In this document: piece after piece, positions 54,946 to 62,376 of the stretch | Numbering within the stretch: the first letter of the stretch is position 1 | How the letters are laid out: each line of letters opens with the position of its first letter | Source: Cyanobacteria bacterium RI_101 | Lineage (GTDB): Bacteria; Cyanobacteriota; Cyanobacteriia; Cyanobacteriales; Microcystaceae | Length of the DNA: 64,000 bases | Reading direction: 5' to 3' | NCBI GenBank assembly: GCA_016471375.1 | Contig: WGLZ01000030.1 | Coordinates: 34,927 to 98,926, forward strand | Position numbers and translations under genes: made by a program | The notes under the pieces: generated by a model | Told to the model about the DNA's origin: nothing | Database searches by the model: none | The model's input: only the letters and a program-made list of their open reading frames with translations

Positions 54946-55887
54946 CTAGAGCGCGAACTGCCCTAGAATTTTAACCTCTGGCTCCAGATTAACCGCGCAA
55001 CGGGCCGCGACTTCCGCCTGCACGTGGCGAATCAGGTTAAAAATATCCTGGGCCTTGGCGTTGCTCGCGTTGAGGATAAAGTTGGCGTGGCGCTCCGAGA
55101 CCTCGGCGCCGCCGATGCGGTAGCCCTTGAGGCCCAAACATTCGATTAACTGGGCCGCGTATTGGGGCGTCGGATTGCGAAAAACGCTCCCGCAACTGGG
55201 TTTGTCGTAGGGCTGGGAGCTTTTGCGGGCGTGCAAATTGCGGGTGGTGGCGGTCATGATCTCTTCCCGGCTGTGACCCGGCCGCAGTTGGAAACTGGCC
55301 TCAATCACCATGCGCCGGTCGCCCTGGAGCCGGGAAGTCCGGTAGCTAAAGCCCAGTTCCTCGGGGGTCAGGGTTTCTAAGCGCCCCTCCGGGGTCATCA
55401 CCGTGGCGCTGGCTAAAATCTCCGCCGCGCAGTGATTATGGGCGCCGGCGTTCATGACCACGGCGCCGCCGACGGTGCCGGGAATGCCCACGGCCCACTC
55501 CAAACCCCGCCAGCCCCGTTTGGCGGCCTGCCAAGCGATCTTGGCGATGGGTTCCCCGGCGCTGGCGGTAATCACGCCCCGCTCTTCGTCAAAGGAACTG
55601 CCCCGCAGATAACGGGCGCTCACCACTAAACCGTCGACGCCCTGGTCGCTAATCAGTAAATTAGACCCGGCGCCGAGGAGGGTGAGGGGAATATCTTGGG
55701 AGCCGAACCACTCAAAGGCCGCCTCTAACTCCTGGGCACTGCGCGGCGCCGCGTACCACTGGGCGGCGCCGCCCACCCGGTAGGTGGTGTAGTCCGCCAG
55801 GGGCATTTGGGGAACAATGACGGCGGAAGTTCCGGCCAGAGCGATGGGCGCGGGGACGGATTCGGGGGGGCGGGTTTGGAGCAACAT
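54946..55887 (-). CDS. murB: UDP-N-acetylenolpyruvoylglucosamine reductase
   Basis: 313 residues. This FAD enzyme makes UDP-MurNAc in peptidoglycan synthesis. The FAD segment TTYRVGGAAQWYAAP, then LLGAGSNLLISDQGVDGLV, GLEWAVGIPGTVGGAVVMNA, the catalytic Ser in KPSCGSVFRNP and GGAEVSERHANFILN are present. The PSCGSVFRNP pattern without the extra C-terminal domain points to the type II form. It follows murC by 80 bases, and the DUF2231 genes follow it closely. Confidence 0.96.
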   Translation of the reverse strand: MLLQTRPPESVPAPIALAGTSAVIVPQMPLADYTTYRVGGAAQWYAAPRSAQELEAAFEWFGSQDIPLTLLGAGSNLLISDQGVDGLVVSARYLRGSSFDEERGVITASAGEPIAKIAWQAAKRGWRGLEWAVGIPGTVGGAVVMNAGAHNHCAAEILASATVMTPEGRLETLTPEELGFSYRTSRLQGDRRMVIEASFQLRPGHSREEIMTATTRNLHARKSSQPYDKPSCGSVFRNPTPQYAAQLIECLGLKGYRIGGAEVSERHANFILNASNAKAQDIFNLIRHVQAEVAARCAVNLEPEVKILGQFAL

Positions 55888-55967
55888 GAGCGTTATGGGG
55901 AGCGTAAGGGGCGGAGAACTTGAAATCCGGTTCCCCCCAGAATTGGGGGGTTAGGGGGGCTGAATAC

Positions 55968-57458
55968 CTAAGCGCAGGCCGCCATGACGGCGGGGATGGA
56001 TTGGTTTAAATTGCCGGCGCCGAGGAAGAGGACGAGGTCGCCGGGCTTGAGGGTTTTCCGCAACAGCGCCGGCAGTTCCGCCAAATTGGGTTGGTAAATC
56101 ACGTGGGGGTGATGTTGACTGACGGCCTCCGCGAGGATCTGGCCGGAAATGTTGTGGGGGTTGCTTTCCCCGGCGCTGTAGATATCCGTCAGCGCCACTA
56201 GGTCCGCGTCCCGGAAGGCGCTGGCGAATTCCGCCAGAAAACTATGGGTGCGGCTGTAACGGTGGGGTTGGAAGACCGCCACCACCCGTTGATATTGCCC
56301 CTGGGCGACCTTCTGGCGGGCCGCGGCTAGGGTGGCCAGTAGTTCGCTGGGGTGATGGGCGTAGTCGTCAATGAAGGTGACGCCGTTGCAGTAGCCCTTT
56401 TCTTCAAAGCGTCGTTTCGCGCCTTTGAAACCGGCGATAGCCTTGGCGATGACCCCGAAGTCTAGCCCCAGTAAACGGCCGACCGCCACCGCGGCCAAGG
56501 CGTTGCTGACGTTGTGGTTCCCCGGCAGAGTCACCAACATTTCCCCTAAATAAACGCCCTTTTCCCAGACTTCCGCTAAAGCGCCGTTACTTTGGGGCGT
56601 AATCTTGCGGGCTTGGTAATCCGCCGCCTGCTCAGGGTTAATGCTGTAGGTGATCTGGGGATTGAGGCGGGCCCGAACCACTTCGCAATCGGCGCTGGCG
56701 ATGAGGGTTTCGCAGTGGGACTGGAAGGTTTGGAAAATCTCCGCCACCTGGTCTAGGGATTGGTAATGATCCGGGTGGTCTAGTTCAATATTAGTAACAA
56801 TACCGATTTTAGGATGGTGTTTCGTTAAAGAGCCGTCGGACTCGTCCACCTCCGCCACTAGATAGTCGCTCTGTCCCAGACGGGCGTTGCCGTCCCAGGC
56901 GTCCACTTCGCCGCCGACGATAATGGTGGGGTCTAGGCCCCCTTCCAGCAGGAGATAACCAATGAGACCGCTGGTGGTGGTTTTCCCATGGGTGCCCGCC
57001 ACGCCGATACCGTAGCTCTGGTCAATCAGCGCCGCTAAAATGTCGGAGCGGTGGAAAATCGGACAACCCTTCGCTAAAGCCGCCCGGTATTCCGGGTTCT
57101 GGGCGTTAATGGCGGTAGAGCAGACCACCTGGGGCAGGAGATTAACCGGGTGACGCCCGTTGCCGTTGCTGAAGGAACTCTCCCCCGTCGCCGCGGTTTC
57201 TAACACGGCGCCGCCGGCGCCCGCGGTCGCGTAGCTTTTGACCTGAACGGACTGGAACCAATCTAAATTTTGGGCTTCCTGACGGTTGAAAATGTGGGCG
57301 CCGACGCCCTGAAGGCGCTCTGTAATGGCGCTGGCCCGTAGATCGGAGCCGGAAACCTGAAACTGGCGCTTGGCCAACACATAGGCCAGCGCCGACATGC
57401 CAATGCCGCCAATGCCGATGAAATGAAAGGGGCGCCCCCCAAAATCAACCGTTTTCAC
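55968..57458 (-). CDS. murC: UDP-N-acetylmuramate--L-alanine ligase
   Basis: 496 residues. It adds the first amino acid to UDP-MurNAc with ATP. Motifs: FIGIGGIGMSALAYVLA at the N-terminus, the ATP P-loop GVAGTHGKTTTSGLIG near 155, AEVDESDGSL, NIELDHPDHY and DDYAHHPSELLATL. A Gly/Ala/Ser-rich insertion (TAGAGGAVLETAATGESS) around 75-100 is not part of the standard fold. It is divergent from gap2 and first gene of the murC-murB-DUF2231 run. Confidence 0.96.
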   Translation of the reverse strand: MKTVDFGGRPFHFIGIGGIGMSALAYVLAKRQFQVSGSDLRASAITERLQGVGAHIFNRQEAQNLDWFQSVQVKSYATAGAGGAVLETAATGESSFSNGNGRHPVNLLPQVVCSTAINAQNPEYRAALAKGCPIFHRSDILAALIDQSYGIGVAGTHGKTTTSGLIGYLLLEGGLDPTIIVGGEVDAWDGNARLGQSDYLVAEVDESDGSLTKHHPKIGIVTNIELDHPDHYQSLDQVAEIFQTFQSHCETLIASADCEVVRARLNPQITYSINPEQAADYQARKITPQSNGALAEVWEKGVYLGEMLVTLPGNHNVSNALAAVAVGRLLGLDFGVIAKAIAGFKGAKRRFEEKGYCNGVTFIDDYAHHPSELLATLAAARQKVAQGQYQRVVAVFQPHRYSRTHSFLAEFASAFRDADLVALTDIYSAGESNPHNISGQILAEAVSQHHPHVIYQPNLAELPALLRKTLKPGDLVLFLGAGNLNQSIPAVMAACA

Positions 57459-57712
57459 TTTTTTAGATGCTCCTCACAAGCCACGCCACTATACAGGCTC
57501 CAGACGGATACCGTATAAGTTTGGCGTCATCATAACAAAAACTCCGCCCCAGGGCATAGGTATTTTGACTAAGATGTGACCTTGTCCCCCCGGGCCGCCC
57601 AGGAAAAAATTTGAGACTGGGATCGGAGTCTAGCGGCCCATCCTAGGCTATGATTAGTGTCATTAAAATTTGATTTATTGTACTGATCCAAATCTTTGAG
57701 GGCAAGACGCAA

Positions 57713-58729
57713 GTGATTAGAGTCGCAATTAATGGGTTCGGCCGTATCGGACGGAACTTTCTCCGCTGTTGGCTGGGCCGGGCCGAGAGCCAAATTGAAG
57801 TGGTGGGCATCAACGACACTTCCGATCCTAGAACTAACGCCCACCTACTCCGCTACGATTCCATGCTGGGCAAGCTGGAAAACGTGGACATCAGCGCCGA
57901 CGATAACTCCATTACCGTTAACGGCAAGGTGATTAAATGCGTCTCCGACCGCAATCCCCTGAATCTGCCCTGGAAAGATTGGGGCGTGGATCTGATCATC
58001 GAAGCCACCGGGGTTTTTGTCGATCATGAAGGCGCCACCAAGCACGTGACCGCCGGCGCTAAAAAAGTCTTGATCACCGCCCCCGGCAAAGGCGCCAATA
58101 TCGGCACCTACGTCGTCGGCGTCAATGATAAAGACTACCAGCACGACGAATATCAGGTCATTAGCAACGCCAGTTGCACCACCAACTGTCTAGCCCCCAT
58201 CGCCAAGGTGCTCCACGAGGAATTCGGGATCATCAAAGGCACCATGACCACCACCCACAGCTACACCGGCGACCAGCGGATTCTGGACGCCAGCCACCGG
58301 GATCTGCGTCGCGCCCGGGCCGCAGCGGTGAACATTGTTCCCACCTCCACCGGCGCCGCCAAGGCCGTGGCCCTGGTGATTCCCGAGCTGAAGGGCAAAT
58401 TGAACGGCATCGCCCTGCGGGTGCCCACCCCCAACGTCTCCGTAGTGGATTTAGTCGTGCAGGTGGAAAAAGGCGCTATCGCCGAGCAGGTGAACGCCGT
58501 TCTCAAAGAAGCCGCGGAAACTCATCTCAAAGGGATTTTAGAGTACACCGATTTGCCGCTGGTCTCCAGCGACTTCCGGGGCACCGATTGCTCCTCCACC
58601 GTGGACGGCAGTTTGACCCTAGTCATGGGCGGCGACATGATCAAAGTCATCGCTTGGTACGACAACGAATGGGGCTATTCCCAACGGGTCGTTGACTTGG
58701 CGGAAATCGTAGCCCGCAACTGGAAGTAA
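57713..58729 (+). CDS. gap2: NAD(P)-dependent glyceraldehyde-3-phosphate dehydrogenase (Calvin-cycle type)
   Basis: 338 residues, GTG start, with [14 protein letters not shown] at 7-20, [20 protein letters not shown] and the catalytic Cys155 in [11 protein letters not shown]. The NAD(P)-binding pattern and the sequence style ([20 protein letters not shown]) are those of cyanobacterial Gap2, which works in the Calvin cycle with NADPH. It stands alone, with a repeat block downstream. Confidence 0.94.
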   Translation: MIRVAINGFGRIGRNFLRCWLGRAESQIEVVGINDTSDPRTNAHLLRYDSMLGKLENVDISADDNSITVNGKVIKCVSDRNPLNLPWKDWGVDLIIEATGVFVDHEGATKHVTAGAKKVLITAPGKGANIGTYVVGVNDKDYQHDEYQVISNASCTTNCLAPIAKVLHEEFGIIKGTMTTTHSYTGDQRILDASHRDLRRARAAAVNIVPTSTGAAKAVALVIPELKGKLNGIALRVPTPNVSVVDLVVQVEKGAIAEQVNAVLKEAAETHLKGILEYTDLPLVSSDFRGTDCSSTVDGSLTLVMGGDMIKVIAWYDNEWGYSQRVVDLAEIVARNWK

Positions 58730-58748
58730 CAGTAGCCTCCCTTAGTAA

Positions 58749-58907
58749 GGCTACTGTGTATGCACAAGTGTCAAAACCCCCTCTAACTCCCCCTTGGTAA
58801 GGGGGAGAACCAGAAATCTTTGTTCCCTCCCCTTGGCAAGGGGAGGGCTAGGGAGGGGTTCTTGAGAGAATTTCAGAAATTCTTTTAGTTATGTGTACAC
58901 GGTAGCC
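58749..58907. mobile_element. MITE-like element, GGCTAC ends (second copy)
   Basis: The 159-base unit begins GGCTACTGTGTATGCACAA and ends TTATGTGTACACGGTAGCC, the same inverted ends as the unit at 15213-15360. Its flanks TTAGTAA and TTGAAAA are only partly alike. A C/G-rich repeat block with CAAAGTCCCCCTTACAAAGG continues to 58967. Confidence 0.78.
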
Positions 58908-59009
58908 TTGAAAAGGGGGGAACCGGTCTTCAAAGTCCCCCTTACAAAGGGGAATTTTGGGGGATAAACCCTCCCTTCATCCTAGATTTATCGCCTTTCT
59001 CAATCAGCC

Positions 59010-59402
59010 ATGAGCCAAACCGAGAACCCCAACCTCAAATACGGAGAGCGGCTGATTACGGAAGGGAAACTGACCACCTTTCCCAATCCCCGCATTGGGC
59101 GCCGCTACGAAATCCAAATCACCTTGCCGGAACTGACCTGTAAATGTCCCTTTTCCGGCTATCCCGACTTCGCCACCTTGTACCTGACCTATTGTCCCGA
59201 TCAAACAGTGGTGGAATTGAAGTCCATTAAGTTGTATATCAACGGTTTTCGCGACCAATATATTTCCCACGAAGAACTGGCGAATCAAATCGCCGATGAT
59301 TTTGTCTCTGCTTGCGACCCTTTATTCCTGAAAATCAGAGCGGACTTCAACCCTAGGGGCAACGTCCATACCGTCATTGAGGTCTGCCATGAAAAAGCCT
59401 AG
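59010..59402 (+). CDS. queF: NADPH-dependent 7-cyano-7-deazaguanine reductase
   Basis: 130 residues, the short type I enzyme. It reduces preQ0 to preQ1 for queuosine. The catalytic Cys46 and Asp53 lie in TCKCPFSGYPDFATL, and the QueF motif is VELKSIKLYINGFRDQYISHE. It lies between two repeat blocks; queA, a later step, is nearby at 48.8 kb. Confidence 0.95.
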   Translation: MSQTENPNLKYGERLITEGKLTTFPNPRIGRRYEIQITLPELTCKCPFSGYPDFATLYLTYCPDQTVVELKSIKLYINGFRDQYISHEELANQIADDFVSACDPLFLKIRADFNPRGNVHTVIEVCHEKA

Positions 59403-59444
59403 TTTCCTCGGGAATGGTTAAGAGGGTGTTTAAAAATGGTTTTA

Positions 59445-59541
59445 TCCCCCCTAACCCCTACTTCGACAAGCTCAGTACGGCGCATTGGAAAGGGGGGAAC
59501 CGACTTCAAAGTCCCCCTTACAAAGGGGGATTTAGGGGGAT
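59445..59541. repeat. Dispersed C/G-rich repeat between queF and the next gene
   Basis: CCCCCCTAACCCCTACTTCG, ACAAGCTCAGTACGGCGCAT, AAAGTCCCCCTTACAAAGG and GGGGGATTTAGGGGGAT occur in the same order as around 15385-15420 and in the 58.9-kb block. No gene is present. Confidence 0.8.
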
Positions 59542-59590
59542 TCCCGGAGAGAGCTAGGAACTTTCCAAGCACCCCCTAAGATTTTTGGTT

Positions 59591-60550
59591 GTGGCAAAAT
59601 TTTGGCTATTCTGCCGGCGCTGGGGCCCCCTAGTTTTAGGGGCTGTTCTCTTTACCTTTGCGGTTGCGGCGCTGCGGTCGGAACTGCGACATTACGGCTG
59701 GCAGAAGGTCTGGCGGAGTTTACAGGAGATCCCCCCAGCGCAAGTTCGTTGGGCGCTTCTTTTAACGGTTCTCAATTACGCGGCGCTGACGGGTTACGAC
59801 GCCCTGGCCTGCCGTTTTATTGGGCAAAAATTGGCTTACTGGAAAATCGCCCTGGTTAGTTTCGCCAGTTACGCCATTAGCAACAGCATCGGCCTCGCCC
59901 TCCTCAGCGGCAGCGCCGTTCGCTATCGGCTTTACCGGCGCTGGGGGTTTAGTAATGGGCAAATCGGCGCCGTCATCGCCTTTTGTAACGCCAGTTTTTG
60001 GCTGGGATTATTGGCGGTGGGGGGGGTCATGTTTTTGATTGAACCCCTGCAAGTGCCTAAGTTTTTGCGCCTGCCCTTTGAGTCCGTCCATCCCGTGGGG
60101 GTTATTTTCACCGCTCTCACCCTGGGCTATTTGCTCTTAAATCTATTTACCCCAAGAACCCTCTTCTTCCGGCGTTGGAGCTTACCTCAGGTTCCCTTCG
60201 CCCTTTCTCTAGCCCAAATCCTGACCACCGCCTTGGATTGGAGCCTCGCCGCGGGGATCTTGTATTTGCTCCTGCCCCCCCATTCTCCGGCGCTCCTCAG
60301 CTATCCGGGCTTTTTCGGTATTTACCTGCTAGCTCAAATCGCGGGGGTGGTTAGTAACGTCCCCGGCGGACTCGGCGTTTTTGAAACCGTCATTCTCTTT
60401 AGTCTCTCTCCCTCTCTTCCCTCCGCCGGAATCCTCGGCGCCCTGTTGGCCTATCGGGCCCTCTATTTTTGGCTTCCCCTCGTCGGCGCCGGTTTAACCC
60501 TGGGAATCTACGAAGGGATTGTTTCCCGCAACTCGGCGCCGGAGAGGTAA
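59591..60550 (+). CDS. Lysylphosphatidylglycerol synthase-like membrane protein (UPF0104)
   Basis: 319 residues from the GTG at 59591; a TTG at 59585 is the alternative, and neither has a clear ribosome site. About eight transmembrane helices. The family motifs YDALACRFIGQKLAYWKIAL, SFASYAISNSIGLALLSGSA and SNVPGGLGVFETVILF are clear. This is the transmembrane (flippase-like) part of MprF-type proteins without the aminoacyl-transferase domain, so it may move a lipid or isoprenoid. The substrate is unknown. Confidence 0.85.
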   Translation: MAKFWLFCRRWGPLVLGAVLFTFAVAALRSELRHYGWQKVWRSLQEIPPAQVRWALLLTVLNYAALTGYDALACRFIGQKLAYWKIALVSFASYAISNSIGLALLSGSAVRYRLYRRWGFSNGQIGAVIAFCNASFWLGLLAVGGVMFLIEPLQVPKFLRLPFESVHPVGVIFTALTLGYLLLNLFTPRTLFFRRWSLPQVPFALSLAQILTTALDWSLAAGILYLLLPPHSPALLSYPGFFGIYLLAQIAGVVSNVPGGLGVFETVILFSLSPSLPSAGILGALLAYRALYFWLPLVGAGLTLGIYEGIVSRNSAPER

Positions 60551-60559
60551 ACCGCGCCG

Positions 60560-61162
60560 TTAGGAGTCGTACACCCGAGCTTCCGGCGCGTCGGGATTTT
60601 CGGCGCAATACTCGGCAAAATAATCCGCCGGGGGTTTTTGGGCCCGTTGGTGGGAGAGTTCCGCCTGAATTTCTTCCACAATATCCCAAGCCGCGGCGCT
60701 GTCCGGGGACTTTTCGGCGCTCAGGCGCCGGGCGTTAGCCAGCGCCGCTTGTAATTGCTCCTCCAATAACGGCGCTTTGGGACGCTCGACAAAATCGCCC
60801 CGATGGAGAATATCCTCCACCGTCACCACCCCCAGCAACTCCCCGCGAATCACCGGGGCGCAGTGGATACGGGTCTGGGCGAAAAGACGGGCCACGTATT
60901 CCACTTGCAATTCCGGGTTCACCACCACGCAGGGTTTGGTCATGATTTCATAGACCTTGGTGGTTTTCGGATCGGCGCCGTAGGCGGCCACTTTGCACAC
61001 AATGTCCGTTTCCGTGACAATGCCGTAGGCGTCTTCCGGGTGGCGCTTTTCCACGATCAAGGCCCTCAGCCCCTGTTCCTTTAGCTTTTGCGTCGCTTCG
61101 GCCACCGTGGCGGAGCCGCGAATGGTCGCCACCGGCGTCGTCATAATGTCTTCGGCTTTCAT
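60560..61162 (-). CDS. CBS-domain pair protein
   Basis: 200 residues. Two CBS domains fill 1-125: DIMTTPVATIRGSATVAEA, LRALIVEK, YGIVTETDIVCKV, then YEIMTKPCVVVNPELQVEYV and LLGVVTVEDILHRGDF. Such pairs bind adenine nucleotides and regulate partners. A charged helical tail of about 75 residues follows. The stop lies nine bases from the convergent membrane gene. Confidence 0.9.
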   Translation of the reverse strand: MKAEDIMTTPVATIRGSATVAEATQKLKEQGLRALIVEKRHPEDAYGIVTETDIVCKVAAYGADPKTTKVYEIMTKPCVVVNPELQVEYVARLFAQTRIHCAPVIRGELLGVVTVEDILHRGDFVERPKAPLLEEQLQAALANARRLSAEKSPDSAAAWDIVEEIQAELSHQRAQKPPADYFAEYCAENPDAPEARVYDS

Positions 61163-61295
61163 GGGGATGATAAAAGTAGTAAAGGAATCAAACCGGGCTT
61201 ATTATGCCACGGAACGTTGACGATGAACCCGCGCTCGGTAATCCAACATCCAAAAACCCATGGTTTCATCGGGTTCGGTCTGAAATTCAAGAGAT

Positions 61296-62321
61296 TTAGA
61301 TCAGAGCCGTCAGCGCCGTTTGAAAGTCCTCTAGGTTTTCAACAGTAGCGGCTAACCGTAATAGGTCGTCTAACTGCCGTAAATTGGTGATTTGCTTCAA
61401 GGCTTCGATTTCCGGCGCTGATCCAAAACGAGCCTGAAGCACAGTTCTCACGGCGCTTTGCGCTTTTTCTTGGGCGCCAATTCCTTTCCCAATCTCCTTG
61501 CCAATTTCCTTGCCAATTTCCTTGCCAATCTCCTTGCCAATTTCCTTACCGATCTCTTTACCTTTTTCTAGGCCTCGAAGTTCCATGTTACTGAGTAGGG
61601 GCATTGTTCTTTCCTCCTCAAATTGTTGAAGTTTTTGTTCTAGGCGCTCCTGCAAGGGGTTGGGGAGCGTCATCATTCTATCAATCAGTTGAAAGAGTCG
61701 GATGATACCCTCCCGGGTCAGTCCCCGGTTGTACAGCCCCCGGATTAAGGCCCACTTCCATTCTGCCCGCTCCTCTGGTTTCCCGTTGGTGATCTTAGTT
61801 TTGAGATGGGCCATGACGAGGACGGCGAAGGGATTGGCGCTGGACTCCAATTCCGACCATCTTGGGGCGTAGTCTAACAGTTTAACAATCGGGTAATCCA
61901 GACGAAGGCGGCAGTTCATGAACTCCGTTTGATAATAGCTGGGGCGCCAAGTTTCTCGTTCGTCTCCGAGGATGGCTAAACTGACGACGGGTTTATGGTA
62001 AAGATCAAAAGCTCGGTAGTTGTAGATGTAAAGGCGCTGGGGGAAGTTGACGTCGTACTGACTTTGCACTTCGACATGGATTAAGATCCAGATTTCTTGG
62101 CTGTCGAGTAGCCAAACCTGATAGAGCTTGTCGGCGACGCATTTTTCAGTCTCGGCGCCGGCGGTGATCTGTTGGAGTTCTTTGTCGAGGGGTTGGGGCG
62201 GGAGCGACCAATCCACCTGTTGGCAAATCTCCGGGAAGAAGAAGGCGAGGAAGGCGTCGAAGTGGTCGTCCAGCGCCGCTTTCCAAGGTTCGTCGTAGTT
62301 GGCGGTGGCGCTTCGGAACAT
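61296..62321 (-). CDS. Rpn/DUF4351-like PD-(D/E)XK nuclease-transposase family protein
   Basis: 341 residues. The nuclease-like core lies at about 10-130: WKAALDDHFDAFLAFFFPEI, ADKLYQVWL and the Glu-X-Gln of ILIHVEVQSQYD, then LYIYNYRAFDLY. The Lys of a classical D-ExK is replaced by Gln, as in many cyanobacterial Rpn-type proteins. A run of GKEI units separates the core from a C-terminal helical region that resembles DUF4351 ends. Rpn proteins promote recombination in enteric bacteria; the cyanobacterial role is unknown. Confidence 0.82.
   Translation of the reverse strand: MFRSATANYDEPWKAALDDHFDAFLAFFFPEICQQVDWSLPPQPLDKELQQITAGAETEKCVADKLYQVWLLDSQEIWILIHVEVQSQYDVNFPQRLYIYNYRAFDLYHKPVVSLAILGDERETWRPSYYQTEFMNCRLRLDYPIVKLLDYAPRWSELESSANPFAVLVMAHLKTKITNGKPEERAEWKWALIRGLYNRGLTREGIIRLFQLIDRMMTLPNPLQERLEQKLQQFEEERTMPLLSNMELRGLEKGKEIGKEIGKEIGKEIGKEIGKEIGKGIGAQEKAQSAVRTVLQARFGSAPEIEALKQITNLRQLDDLLRLAATVENLEDFQTALTALI
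61477..61560 (-). repeat. 12-bp tandem repeat coding GKEI units
   Basis: Seven in-frame copies of a 12-base unit (CCAATTTCCTTG on the plus strand, with few changes) encode GKEI six times and GKGI. Being a multiple of three, gain or loss of units changes only the linker length. Confidence 0.9.
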
Positions 62322-62335
62322 GGGATTTGGGACAG

Positions 62336-62360
62336 AAAAAGGGGGATTTATTCTCCCCCC
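62336..62360 (-). terminator. Terminator of the Calx-beta/RTX gene
   Basis: GGGGGA and TCCCCC pair around a 7-base loop. On the minus strand the stem is followed by TTTTT. It lies 17 bases after the stop at 62377. Confidence 0.75.
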
Positions 62361-62376
62361 TTTAGTTTAAATCAAC

